Shown in pieces: positions 20,887-32,834 of a stretch of 64,000 nucleotides of DNA; the stretch's first letter is position 1, and every line of letters starts with the position of its first letter. The notes under the pieces were generated by a model. It searched no databases. It was not told the DNA's origin and was given only the letters and a program-made list of their open reading frames with translations. Made by a program: the position numbers and the translations under genes. This DNA comes from Sepiola atlantica (Eukaryota; Mollusca; Cephalopoda; Sepiida; Sepiolidae). The stretch covers positions 53,613,200-53,677,199 of the forward strand of contig OY744531.1 of NCBI GenBank assembly GCA_963556195.1, in the 5' to 3' direction.

Positions 20887-21170
20887 TTTTTTAACGGCTA
20901 GCAAATTACAATTTTTAAAATAGCGTCTGTAATATTGAGATGTTACATGCGAGCGTGATTACGTTCTAAGCGCGTGAAAGATTCAAATGTGTGATTGCTT
21001 AACGGCTCAGAATTTTGTAACGTTAATTACTATGCTAGACACTTTAAAATGTTGTGTCTAGTTTTGTAATTCACATTATTGATTGTGAGATGTTTAGTTT
21101 TTATGTAGAAGGCTTCAAAATTATTTAATCTTTTAGTGTTAGTATCGTGGTGTATTATTTTAGTATTATT
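20887..21170. other. probable 3' untranslated part of Penelope-like element
   Basis: AT-rich, no frame recognised. It lies between the GIY-YIG coding end and the foldback insertion. Assignment to the element is positional only. Confidence 0.35.
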
Positions 21171-22505
21171 AACTAGTATTGTCTATATTGAGAAGGGGTA
21201 GTCATGTATTCTTAGGTGCTGCCAAATGGAGCTAGTGTCGGAGAGATGTTAGGTGAATCTTCGGGAAAGTGTTGTGGTAGTGAAACCGATGTAAAAATTA
21301 GTTTTATTATTGTTGGAGATAGATTCTTCGATGGGGCATTGAAACTGATATATTACATTGGTTCTTCCTAATGTATTATTGATCTGTGAAGTATTATTTT
21401 TAACTAAATGGTTTGATGTCTTCATTTTTTATAATAAATGACGAATCTTATTTTTTTATTAGAGTTGATGGTGGATATGTAGCGATGTATTATAGTGTTA
21501 ATAGCTTTTTCATCCAGTTTAAAGTTCGGATGAGTTTGCTTACAGTAGAATAGATTTATGTAGTGGGAATTATTGAGCTGATCATTGTCTAAGCTTCTAA
21601 TCATTAATTTTATTTGGGAAAGTGATTATTAGTCAGGACTTGTTTTATCTTTTTTAATCCGTTAAAGAATATTTTTTGGTTGAAGAAGTTAGCTTTGCAC
21701 GGTTTAATAGATTTTTAATCATTTCATTGTTATATCGATATCGGCATTCGCTTTTAAAATGCATGTATTAATAGAGGTAGTTTTTTATAAGGAGAAATGA
21801 TGAATGCGTCACTGTCAAAGTTAATGAGAACATCTAAAAACTGAATTTTGTTATTAACGTTCAGCTCATAAGTGAATGTAAGTAGTAAATATATACTGGT
21901 ATTATATAAAAATGTAAAATTTAATTTTTTTAATGGAGTATCAATTTATTATGAAATTAATTCATGATGTGGGTGATTACGCCTTTTTTAGAGTTAAGAA
22001 TAAGATTTAAAAAGAAAAACGTCTTGTAGTTTTTTTTTTATCTCATCATTATTGTCTGCTAAAATAAGGATATCATCAATGTAGCGGGCATAAATAGAGG
22101 GTTTAGTAATTATATTAAATAGTTTGTTTTCGAGGTCAGTCATGTAAAAATTACTAACGGTCGGTCCGAGAATCGATCCCATAGAAACTCCGTCAATTTG
22201 AATATAGATGTTTCCCTTATGGTCGTAGAAAACGACTTCGGTTGTGCAAATTAATAATAACTTTTCAAGTATTTAGGATCAAATTTTAGTGGAAGGAATG
22301 ATGGGTAATTATATATGTTATCAATAATGATATCAATTGTGTCGTGTACTGGAGCATTTGCAAATAAGCTTTCAACGTCAAGTAAAGCGGTAATTTTATT
22401 ATCTGTTTTTTTGGGGGGTTGGAGTATTTGTGTGAGTTCATGGGTGGACTTTACAAAATATTTACTTGGTAAATAAGGAGTTATTAGTACATTAATTAGT
22501 ATATT
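21170..22505 (-). pseudogene. Penelope-like retroelement: reverse transcriptase + GIY-YIG endonuclease
   Basis: Read on the minus strand. Near 22400-22260: TALLDVESLFANAPVHDTID and YNYPSFLPLKFDPKYLK. After a frameshift: LLLICTTEVVFYDHKGNIYI, DGVSMGSILGPTVSNFYM and YARYIDDILILADNNDEIKK, with the polymerase Asp pair in the YIDD position. Then, past an insertion, NVNNKIQFLDVLINF. Near 21560-21430: FYCKQTHPNFKLDEKAINTI and KIRFVIYYKK. Near 21350-21240: TNVIYQFQCP and NFYIGFTTTTLSRRFT, the GIY-YIG nuclease. This order is diagnostic of Penelope-like elements. It is 5' truncated at about 22505 and holds several stops and frameshifts. Confidence 0.88.
21886..22015. repeat. 130-bp insertion inside the reverse transcriptase frame
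   Basis: It separates ...KKKLQDVF from the downstream ...YELNVNNKIQFLD and introduces stops. The same sequence occurs alone at 18178-18318 (shared TTTAATGGAGTATCAATTTA and TCATGATGTGGGTGATTACG). Ends and class undetermined. Confidence 0.7.
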
Positions 22506-22520
22506 AATAGTACATTAATT

Positions 22521-22549
22521 GGTACCCCGATTTATAAAATCGGGGGACC
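22521..22549. repeat. hairpin CCCCGATTT / AAATCGGGG
   Basis: Nearly perfect inverted repeat with GGT and ACC outside it. It marks the boundary between the truncated Penelope-like element and the tandem block to its right. Confidence 0.8.
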
Positions 22550-22555
22550 TATGTT

Positions 22556-23330
22556 TTGAGGCATTTCCGTCCGTCCGTCCGTCCGTCCGTCCGGATTTTT
22601 CTCCGCAACCATCCATTGAATTTCTCTGAAATTTTGCATGAAGTTGTAACATTTGTCAGGTTAGAAAGTAACATTCTCCAATTTTTGAAAAAACATCTGG
22701 TTAGCCCCCCAGTGCGTCAATTGGCCCCAAAATGGCAAAAAATGGCATTTTTTGCCCCATAACTTTTCATCCATCCATTCAATTTCTCTGAAACTTGGCC
22801 AAAATATGGAGGCAATAATTCCTAATAGAAAATAAGTATCGTTGACCTTAGAAAAAATTTGGTTCGCGCCCCCAGGCGGTTAAAAGCCCCCAAAATGGCA
22901 AAAAATGACCCTTTTCTCCCATAACGTTTGATTCATCCATTCAATTTTTCTGAAACTTGGCCAAAATGTAGAGGCAATTGTTCTGAATATAAAATGAGCA
23001 TCTTTGACTTCAGAAAAATTCTGGTTCGCGCCCCCAGGGGGTCAAAAGCCCCCAAAATGGCAAAAAAATAACCCTTTTCTCCCATAACGTTTGATTCATC
23101 CATTCAATTTTTCTGAAACTTGGCCAAAATGTAGATGCAATTGTTCTGGATATAAAATGAGCATCTTTGACCTCAAAAGAATTCTGGTTCGCGCCCCCAG
23201 GGGGTACAATGGGGGTCAAAAATGCCCCAAATTGCCCAAATTTATTGCATTTTACACTCGCCACATCGAGTCACATACAGAGGGGGACCACGCATGCGCG
23301 GCTTGTTGTTTTTGTTAGTTGGTATATAGG
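22556..23330. repeat. about 162-bp tandem repeat, four copies
   Basis: The phrase (T)CTGAAA(C/T)TT starts at 22628, 22790, 22952 and 23115, so the period is 162-163. Each unit runs TCCATTCAATTT, TTGGCCAAAAT, GTTCGCGCCCCCAGG, a CCCCAAAATGGCAAAAAATG block and CCCATAAC. The block opens with (CCGT)n at 22568-22592. The last copy degrades near 23260. I see no protein in it. Confidence 0.9.
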
Positions 23331-23664
23331 GGTAGTGACTTGAGAAATTATGGGACGAGAAGGAAAGTTTTATTTATTGATTTTTACGGTATCGTATATG
23401 TAACCAGGTTTATAATCCCCAATTATTTGGGGAGTTCAAGGTTATCGTTTACGGCATTATTGAGTATAATAAGCGTGTTTACATGTGTCTTAAATTGATC
23501 AATAGGGTTTCTTCGAACTTTTTTCATACTTTTGAATCTTGCACGCGCCTAGAACGTAACCACATTCGCATTTAACATCGCAATATTATAGACGCTCTTT
23601 TTAAAGTTGTAATTAACTAGCCATTACAAATATTCATCAGTAAAGACAAATTTGTAAAGACACA

Positions 23665-23866
23665 AAGACTAACACCGTCTGAAGATGGTTTGACGAATCA
23701 AATCGAAAGTACTCACGAAAAAGGACAGAAAGATGGAACAAGAAGCCCACGGAACTTACATACACCAATTTGACCGAAATACTAAATGGACTATTCGGAA
23801 AATTGAAAAAATAAAGAAAAGTCTTATTAAGCAAAAACACTCGGTGTTATTTAATAATGTTTGCCT

Positions 23867-23868
<2 letters not shown>
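23665..23868 (+). repeat. right terminal arm of Penelope-like locus (pLTR-like)
   Basis: Inverted counterpart of 19431-19610; carries a hammerhead-like motif at its inner end and a (TA)n array at its outer end. Confidence 0.7.
23676..23717 (+). ncRNA. hammerhead ribozyme-like motif, minimal Penelope type
   Basis: In order: CGU (stem I), CUGAAGA (intact core), U, stem II GGUUUGA / UCAAAUC (7 bp, one G-U) around a CGAA loop, GAA (intact), a self-complementary stem III AGUACU, C at the cleavage position, ACG, which pairs with CGU. A tiny palindromic stem III is the known style of Penelope-element hammerheads, thought to work as dimers. Its neighbour at 21-22.5 kb is a Penelope-like reverse transcriptase, which supports the assignment. 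Confidence 0.68.

Positions 23869-23939
<71 letters not shown>
23869..23939. repeat. (TA)n array, right outer border of Penelope-like locus
   Basis: Uninterrupted TA ending in CGCGCGCG. Confidence 0.96.
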
Positions 23940-23940
<1 letters not shown>

Positions 23941-23944
23941 GCGC

Positions 23945-24830
23945 GCGAACGAACGTCAATGTTGAAATGTACTGCCGTCGGTTGTAGAGAAATGAACTGT
24001 CATGAACGTCTGTCAACTGCAGTGTCTGCAACCAATGTACCCTTGAACGGTCGCGTGTGTGTTTGGAACTGTCGTTGTTGGTAAGAGACCAGGTTGTGCA
24101 TTTTCCGGTCGGTGAAAACGGGCCAAGTCCTCTTTTGACACTACTCATTCTTCTCGGGTTAATCGAATACATCCACTACAGCTGATGACCAACCCGAGCA
24201 AGTTTATCGACAAATAAGAAAGTGCTTCTTTATTTTTATCTTATTTTGTTTTCTCTTGTTGGTTGAAGAAAAGAAATGTCCCCACTTTATGGGGCGGGGT
24301 TGGGGAGATGACACGTCTCTAAACAGCAGTTTCCTAAAGCTGGTGAAATTAAAGTGTTGCTGCCGCTGGCTAAATATCTTCCTGCTGATGATATTCCACA
24401 AATGAGGGTTTCGTGTTAGTCCTTACCTACTTGCGTCCTCACGAGTTGGACACAAGGTCAGATATTTATGTGAGGAGGAAATCTAGCTTCGCAAAACGGG
24501 GCACTCTGGATTAAGGCAAAAATAAAAAGCACCTAAGTCTAGGGCCCCTCTTTCACTGACCGAACACAGATAAAACAACAATTAATTACAATATATTATT
24601 TTACTAAATCTGAGGTTCTTTTCCTATATATATTTTCCTATATATTTTAATCACACATGCTAAACTGTTCCTCAATTCGGCGATTAAGTTATGTTTAAAG
24701 AAACTTCAATTTGAATTGTTTTAATAAGCTGTAAGTTGCACTTAACTCACCAAGTGACCCGTCTTCTTTACGTGTCCGTCTATTATTTTCACCGTCTTTC
24801 ACTGTATGCTGTTTTACACCCGCTCTGGGT
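23945..24830. other. mostly unrecognised; fragment of dispersed repeat
   Basis: 24430-24560 shares GTTGGACACAAGGTCAGA and GGGCACTCTGG-like phrases with the repeats at 2.3 and 25.9 kb. Nothing else recognised. Confidence 0.4.
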
Positions 24831-24834
24831 TTAC

Positions 24835-24941
<107 letters not shown>

Positions 24942-24944
24942 TAA

Positions 24945-25925
24945 TTAATTCAAAGGTAATAAAACTAACTATAAAAACAATGCTTTGGAATAGTCGATTA
25001 TAAACAAATGGAAATATCACCCCAGGTAGTCACACGATTTAACCCGTATTTGGAAAGGGAAAAAGAGAAAACATAGAGAAAGAGAGAGCGCTACCGAAAG
25101 ATATAGTGAGATTTTGTCCTTTAATATTTTTTAATTCAACTTGCTTTGTTAACTCATTTTTTCCTGATTCAAACAATCTAACCCGAGCTGAATGGATGAC
25201 TCAACGGATCACATTTTGACTACAATTTTATATAATTGCGCTAAAGTAAGTGCGTCCTCCCATGTGTGTACGGTTGTGCATTAGTTTCGAACTTTAAACC
25301 GAGTGGTTCAAAACTAAACACTTTTACCTTCAAGGTCGCTCCAGAAAAGAAAAGGAAATACCCGTGTACGCTCTCAGTATTTTATTTTTTCTTGCGAAAA
25401 GCTAATTATAGCTGTTTTATTTATTAAAAAATATAGTTTTGCTGAAGCTTAAATTTTATATTAATTTTAGAATTGAAAATATAAGTTCATGAAAATAGAA
25501 AATATTTGTGTGTCTCGTGGTTTCCGCTGTATGATGATATGCCGAAGACGATCCTTACTTGAAGACAGGAAATGGAAAAAGGGGGTTATCGTCTCGGCGA
25601 TGTCGAGTTGATAACTGTGTTTTCTTCCGTCGGCGAAATGCTGTATGTAGTTCTCCAGAAGGTCACTACGTTGAACCGCATGGTTGGCGCACACTTGATC
25701 AATAATAGCTCAGCATAACAATAGTTCGATACTGCTACAAGTTCGGTCGGTGGTTTCCGAAGATAGTGATTGTTTTAGATATTCCACCTCTATCGGAGGT
25801 CTGCTAATTATTGAGGCGCGCATAGAACAATGGAAATGCTATGACTCAACGACCTATTCCAATCGGCATAACCACTATTTGCTTGCTTCCCACTGTAGCA
25901 AGGTTAGAAAATGAAGTAAGTTTAA
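24945..25925. other. no recognisable feature
   Basis: Short unrecognised open frames, the longest about 75 codons on the minus strand near 25580. Confidence 0.45.
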
Positions 25926-25929
25926 CGTA

Positions 25930-26230
25930 GAGAGAACATTCAACTCACGGGAGGGTGCACTCTGAAAGAATACAAAATTAGCCCCGATAGGGGCACCTCA
26001 AGCGATTGGCAATAAAAAAGTAAACCTACCCCCTCTCGAAGGATGAGTTAATTCATCGGAGGGTACACTTCCTAGAAGCAAGTCGGACTACAGTTCATTC
26101 CAACAAAGAAAGTTCTGATGGTTCAAGACAACCCTAGGTTTACAGAATGATGCTAAGGAGAACCACCGCTGGTATGACAACTGACCGGCTGATCCTCCAA
26201 AAGAAGCCCTAAAACGCCTAGAAGCAAGCC
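25930..26230. repeat. dispersed repeat related to 2.3 kb
   Basis: Same ordered motifs as 2270-2575, for example AGGGGCACCTCAAGCGATTGG-like sequence, CATTCCAACAAAGAA and CGCTGGTATGA. Class unknown. Confidence 0.55.
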
Positions 26231-26239
26231 GTAGCTGAA

Positions 26240-27695
26240 GCAGCCTTAGCCAATAACTTAACAAATAAAAACAGTATATAATTAACGATATAACACCGAT
26301 CTATTTTTGTTAATCGTATAATCTGCTTTACCTAGACTCCATAGTGAAAGGTTCATAAATCAAACCTGCATAAAAGATGCAATAAACTAGTTGATAACCA
26401 TACAAACCCAGAAACTTCTTTTAATTATGAGGATGACATGTCTTAATTAATAATTTTACACATTCCACCATCCTCATTTGAATCGGCTCCATTTTCATTT
26501 TATGGGTAGCATAGATCTCCTTGATACATCAATAAAGCAGAGGCTCTCCCAACCACCCAACAGACAGAAATCCACTCACGCCCTGTTTGCTATATATACC
26601 TCACCTCTGAGGAGAGGTCTAATGTCTCACAAGTCACAATCAATTAAACTACATGAACGTTTATAACACACCTTGCTGTGAGCTTACCCGACCGTAGACG
26701 CTGCCTGCAATCAAGTCCGTTCATACCCCGATAATAAGAACTAAAACAATGCAAATTGATGAAGACAAGAATTGGTTTATTCGCATAATTATGACTCCTA
26801 ACATCTGATCAGTGGGGCGGACGTATAGAGAGAAGAGTCGATCATTGCTGCTTACTCATTTTTGATCCAAACATCTCTAAAACCCAAAGTTCACACGTGT
26901 GTTGTTCCAAGCGACATGAGGTTGTGCTGACATCCGCGTACACTAAGTTGACCCAGACTAAACCCTATTTCCTCTTAACCATAACTGACAAATTTGTACT
27001 CGCCTAAATGTAATATTTGTACCACATATTCTATGAGAATTAGCCGCGAATAGTTTTTGTATAATTCATGTGTAAACATAATAATAAACCCTATTACTTT
27101 ACTTTTATCGTGTGCGTATATATTTTACATACACAGACATTGGGTACGAAACAAACAACAAATATTTTTTCGAGATTAAAACAATGTAAATTAAATAATT
27201 TTTCATACGGAAAATTGGCGTAACGATGTCTGAAGAGGCAAGAAGAAAAGTCCGGTTCATCTAAAAAATTTCGAAACGCAATATAATTAGAAAAATGTAT
27301 TAACTTTTGAAGAAGACGAAAGAAAGTGAAAATAAGAAAGTTTAAGAATTTAAAAATTACTCTTCAATGCCTGTGCTTCATTCATTTAAACAAATTAGAT
27401 GGTATGTTAGGATGGTCATAACATTTTAAGAAGCCGACGATAAATTGTAAAATAATAATTACAAAAAGTAAAACTTTTTCTTCAGCTAAATTTTCTGAAA
27501 ACTTCATTTGTATTTAAATCACACATTTCTGCATCTTCTAACATCATTGTCATGGATGCTCGACGTTTATGCTATTCATATCGTAAATGGATTTTTTACA
27601 GCACATGATTCCATTAGTTGAAGAGAATATATGAACAATAATACTTGTCTTTTATCTATAAAGTCTAATTAAAGCCAGAAATTATTTTCTAATCG
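26240..27695. other. no recognisable feature
   Basis: No gene or structured repeat recognised; 26680-27130 might be a long terminal repeat remnant (it ends near AATAAACCCTATTACTTTAC), but I cannot find a partner. Confidence 0.4.
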
Positions 27696-27699
27696 ACGT

Positions 27700-28665
27700 T
27701 TTTTTTAACATAGTTCACCCCAAACAAAGCAGGTCGCCACTGTAGATGTAAGGGGCTACTGAAAATTAGGATGTGAGTTTAAAGGGTCATCTTAAGTTGG
27801 GCACTGTGCAGCGAGATGTCTGTTTACATTAGTTTTAAATTTCTGCATGTCGATAGAGTCGGGGAAACAGAGAGAAGGCGGGGAGTTCAAGAAGCTGGCA
27901 GCGCGAATAAAGAAGCTATTGCGTCTGGGGACATCCACAGCGAATAGATGGGGTTTATCTGATTGCCGGGTAGGTCTAGTGTATTTACGTCGATGGGACA
28001 CTAGAGGAGCAAGTTCAATACATTGAACTACTTGTAAGACAGGCACAAGGATGCAATATTGCGGCGATAAGACAGGGGCTGGAGCTTGGTGGATAGTGAG
28101 GTACCTATTAAGTTGGCGACTCTTTTTTGGACCTTGTCTAAGAGAGAGAGACTAGTGGATGATGCACCAGCCCAGATGTGGCAACAATATTCAATGCATG
28201 GGCGGATGGTGACTTTGTAGAGATATCGGATAATGTCAGATATGAGAAGTTTACTGGCACGGTAGAGGTAGCCCACCTTCTTTGCAGCAGCCTTGGCAAT
28301 GTCTTCAATGTGTTTGTTCCAATTCATGTTACATCTGAATGTTAGGCCGAGTAGTTTGAATGTTGAACTCTTATGGAGGGTGTTATTTGCCATGACAATC
28401 GATTGTTGAAGAGGTTTCATATAGTTATTGAAGGAAAGGAGCTTTGTCTTTGCAGCATTACAAGTTACCATCCTTGTATGACCCCATTCTACTACAGCCT
28501 GGATATCATTCTCTAAGAATTCATCCATTGCCTCGGATACGTGCGCGTCCGTTTAGCCCACATGATGAGAGTAGAGCGTGGTGTCGTCAGCAAATATACC
28601 TATCTCAGACTTAATGTCATCAGGGAGGTCGCTTATAACAATCAGGAACTGCTTCAAAACATCTG
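27700..28665 (-). pseudogene. jockey-like LINE, reverse transcriptase C-terminal half
   Basis: On the minus strand the fragment enters at SDLPDDIKSEIG, followed by FADDTTLYSHH (about 28597-28570), the catalytic polymerase motif. Then VVEWGHTRMVTCNAAKTKLL, LLGLTFRCNMNWNKHIEDIA, the thumb region IRPCIEYCCHIWAGASSTSL, LLDKVQKRVANLIG, RRNIASLCLSYK and, after a frameshift near 28040, RRYTRPTRQ-like sequence (here RRKYTRPTRQSDKPHLFAVD), RRNSFFIRAASF and FKTNVNRHL. An in-frame TAA lies near 28552. It is 5' truncated just before the catalytic motif. A 3' UTR (27700-27790) is shared with the copy at 29.7 kb. Confidence 0.88.
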
Positions 28666-28669
28666 GCGA

Positions 28670-29715
28670 TTTTAATGCATAATTAATACATACTTAAATG
28701 TGTGCCATGTGTTTGTTAGAAGCAGCAGCGGCATTGAATATTGTTTTTACGTATTGATTGGACAAAACCTAAAATAATCAGTTTCCTTCAATCAATCAAA
28801 ACGCAAGAGATATTCACTTCCAAATCTTGCGCGTAGTATAAAATCTCAAACACAGCGTTTATCTTTATTTTTGCTATCTTCTTCCTGGGACAACGGACGT
28901 GCGCGACGTAATCCTGTATAGCCCCTTTGGGGCTAAAGGCACTTCACAAACACAACTACAGGCACACACACGCAAATCATCGAACGCATATACACAGTTC
29001 GTGTATATACTCTATCACTGGCAAAACAGGCACGCTAATATACACACATGTGTATTCCATTTACACAGACTGTAACACGCAAACTCGCATGGCACCAGCC
29101 GAAATGAGCAATTTATCATTCAGATAAAACACCGTTTTTCACTCGAAACGTTCATTAGACTTTTTAAACTCTCATTGATTACGAACTCTTTATCGTTCAT
29201 TGTCTTAACAAGTTAACAAACACTAATTAATTTTGTATGGATAGACTATGTCATTCTCTTTTTGTGATAATGTCCTGTCCTCAACATGTTCACTTCTTGA
29301 CCTTTCGAAATTCGAACATGATTTGGCAGCTTTACAGATGGTGAATAGAAAGTAATTTCTGACTTGAATTAAAGTTTAAAAAACAAAAGTAAAGTATCGT
29401 GTTTATCTGTGATCCTTACAAGAAAAATATGAATTTTAGAATATTTTCCTCTCTGTATCAGAGAACAGAAATCTGTTTACAATACTGGACTTAAATGTAT
29501 TATTTCTAAAGTTACTATAGTATAAGTCTTATAATATTAAGCAGAAAACATTTATTTCCAAAAACGGAAGGTATAAATAAGATTCTTATAATAGTAGAGC
29601 GTGTTTCGTTTGTATCGATAGGTCAATTGAAAGCTCCAAAGGTACCGGCTTTGCCCTAAAGTCCCGTAACCTTTACAAAAGGTAATAGCAATAGAAGAAA
29701 AAAATTTTGTAACTT
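28670..29715. other. no recognisable feature
   Basis: Contains CACACA-rich stretches near 28940-29070 and otherwise unrecognised AT-rich sequence. Confidence 0.45.
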
Positions 29716-29721
29716 TTATTC

Positions 29722-30345
29722 ATCCCAAACAAGGCATATAGCCACTGAAACATAAGGGGCTACTGTGATTAGGCGTCAAATTTATAAGAAGCATCCTAAT
29801 GGAATGAGTTGTGCAGCAAGATGTTTGTTCACATTACATTTAAATGTCTGCATGTTGGTAAAGTCAGGAACATGGGGGCGCGAGAGAATCCCAAACGTAA
29901 GTGATCCTAGGAAAGAAGCTATTAAGGCAAAAAGTTTTTCGCGATTTTGGGACCTCGACAGTGAAGTGGAGGGAGTTCGCTGCTATTTTGAGGGGGGGGT
30001 GCAGTAAGTTCATCGTAGCACATTTTGTATAAGTCCTTGTGAAACAAGCACAGAGATGCAACATTGCGGCGATTGAGCATGGGCTGGAACTTGGTAGGCA
30101 TTTTGGAACTTATTAGGTTAGATTCTTTTTGTACCATCTCCAAGAGTGGTTGATGCACAAGTTCAGATGTGGCAACAATACTTCAGGCAACGGGAGAATG
30201 GTCGCTTTGTAGAGATATAAGATACTGGCAGGTTTGAGAAGTTTTCGAACCGGGTAGAGGGAGCCCACCTTTATTGCAGTACACTTAGCGATCTATCCTA
30301 TGTAGTTACCTGTGAATGTTAAAGCGATGAGTATGAATGTTGGTT
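29722..30345 (-). pseudogene. jockey-like LINE, second and older copy
   Basis: On the minus strand it parallels the 27.7-kb copy: VGSLYPVRKLLKPASILYL, an ICNHSW-like stretch near 30160, KFQPMLNRRNVASLCLFHKD, YDELTAPPP and the 3' UTR phrase CATCCCAAACAAGGCATATA matching CACCCCAAACAAAGCAGGTC. More stops, frameshifts and a G7 run show greater decay. Same orientation, about 1 kb from the first. Confidence 0.75.
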
Positions 30346-30349
30346 TCTG

Positions 30350-31540
30350 GGGGTCTAGTTTAACTAACTAAAACTCGCAGAATGTTGTTTGCCATCTTGT
30401 TATTATCTTTTGTGTTACCGGGAACACTTCAGTTGTAGTTTCATAGGGAAATTTGGTTTAAAGATAAATTTATTTGCAGACACCGAAGACTTTAATGGTA
30501 GCATATGCATCAAGATGGTATCATGTTTACGCAGTAAAACTAGAAACTATTTTTCGCACAGTATTTTTTGTCGCGGAAGCTTTCGTGTGCTCATAGCGTT
30601 AGAAATTAGGAAAAAACAGCTCTTTTGCAGCTCCATAAAAGTTTTTATTATATAAAAGTAAGAACCGTTTATGGTGCAGTAAAAGATCATTGGTGGGAAA
30701 CTTACTTGATAAGTATGATGAAAATAGTTCATTGTTTAAAGGGAAATACATTTTAATTTGCTATTAAAATGTACTGTGGCTTTAAACGAACGAACAGAAT
30801 TAAGACAATAAGGAGGTAGTTGACAAGAGTGCGTATTTACAGAAAGTAAAGAAAAGACTGCTTCTGGATTAGTCGGAGTAACTATCTCTGGCACCATTAT
30901 TAGCACTATTCATAGTGTAGTGACACAATAAGCTAGATCAACATGACAAAACGTTTGCATATTTTTCAATGTTTGGTTTATTTTTTCGAGAAATGTAACA
31001 TTTCTCTCGGCCATTTTTAACGGAATGGGTATGTTAGTAGTATATTGAAACGTTTAAATAAAGATTTAACTAATTACACTATTTTACATGCATTATTTCA
31101 CGTTTGACTGTTGCTATTCGATTAAATATGGTTATTAATAGCGGGATGGGTGTCTGTGTATGTATTCATTAAAAGCAATACCCGGAGATCTTTATTTAAA
31201 ATGAGATGTTTCAGGGCAGGTACTTTAAACATGCGGCCCGTCGGTCACATGCGACACTTTGCAAACACACTTACAGCACGCTTAAAAGGCACTGTAATTC
31301 CCGCCATTTAACAGTAAAAATTGCACTTGTAAACATTTAAACAAGATAAACGTGCGTCGTTTACCGAAAAAAAAAACGCTTTCGTTTATTCCAAACGTTT
31401 CTGTACATTTTTTGTAGGATATGTGTGGCTAAAATCTCATGTTTTTTTCTAACAACAATAAATTAGCATTTCAGAAAACTTCATAAATTTTAATGAATCT
31501 TATTACTGTACTATCAAATGGAATGATTGGAATAAAAATC
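30350..31540. other. no recognisable feature
   Basis: AT-rich; open frames under 90 codons without recognisable similarity. Confidence 0.45.
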
Positions 31541-31544
31541 GTGT

Positions 31545-31935
31545 GTATTTATTCATTTTTTTCGTTCATTTTTATTTAGTTTTTTTTTCAATCAGTTTTT
31601 TCATTCATTTTTATCATTCTTTTTCATTCATTTTTTCATTCTTTTTAATTCTTTTTTCATTCAGTTTTTTAATCAATTTTTTGTTAATTTCTTCATTCAT
31701 TTTTTAAATCACTTTTCATATGTTTCTCATTTATTTTTAATTTATTTTATTTTCAGTTTTTTCATTCTATTTTTTAATTCAGTTTTTTTTAATTAAATTT
31801 TTGTTAATTTCTTCATTCATTTTTAAAATCATTTTTCATTTATTTTTAATTTATTTTTTCATTCAGTTTTTTTCATTCACTTATTTTTATTCGTTTTATT
31901 CATTTATTTATTTTCATTCATTTTTTGTTCTAAGT
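31545..31935. repeat. degenerate T-rich repeat (TTCATTTTTT-type)
   Basis: Dozens of loosely repeated TTCATT and TTTTTTT blocks with no fixed period, a low-complexity strand-asymmetric tract. Confidence 0.85.
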
Positions 31936-31939
31936 AATA

Positions 31940-32830
31940 AAATATTCTGCAGTAATTTTATTAATCGACTTCAATTAGTCGCGTGCCGCCCTCATAACAA
32001 CGCAAATTGACCGACTGGCAGTCAGGGGATGCTGATATTGACATGTCTGTGTTGGGGTCATCTGTCAAACTTATTTTACTTTGAATACTCAACCAGAGAG
32101 TAAATGTTTTCAGTGGGTTTCTATCAGATGACAAATATATAAGTAATAATGTTTATGTATTTATATTAAGTATTACCAAAAATACAAATGAAATTTAAAT
32201 TCAAACGATTACACATAGGTAGTTAGAGGTTTGAATAAGCAGTCCGAACAAAATTATTAAGAAAGGAGACGAATCAATAAAAGAAAGGGTTATTTTGTAA
32301 AAATAACACTGTAAATAAAAGGAGAGAGAAGTAAAAAGAGAGAAACAAATTAACTAACAAAACATATGCTATGAAACAAAATCAAAAATACAAAAAAAAA
32401 GTTGTTGCCAGAGCAAGTACATCGAATAAAGTAGCGGTTTCTGCGGCTGAACCTATTTATGCTTGGAGAATGAAAATTTAATAGTGAGCTGATCTTAACC
32501 TGCAATACCATAAACGGGAAAGTCAATTTAACTTGGTGAGTTGGTCACCCCTACGTCATGGCGTCGCCCCCGTGGTCATGCGCACAAGCTGTATTACGAA
32601 CCGTTTTAAATCAATAGGCGTAGTCAGCTTACTCTGTCTGCGTCGCTGCTCCATCGAACAGACTCTCAAATGATGTAGTCCAGTAGCACGTCACAAGCGC
32701 ACCCAAGAGAGCCTTATACAACGGTTTTTAAGATGTATTTACTAGTATATAATTATTTCCACTAGAATTTGCTCTTTTTCGTACATCACATTACGAAATT
32801 TTCTGCTTTTGTTGTCAATAAATTTTGATT
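31940..32830. other. no recognisable feature
   Basis: Nothing recognised. Confidence 0.45.
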
Positions 32831-32834
32831 TAGT

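Noticed and set aside
24180..24215. CUGAUGACCAACCCGAG as a hammerhead core
   Set aside because: No GAAA after a closed stem II, and no stem III.
26680..27130. Possible LTR retrotransposon terminal repeat
   Set aside because: No second copy, primer-binding site or gag/pol sequence in the window.
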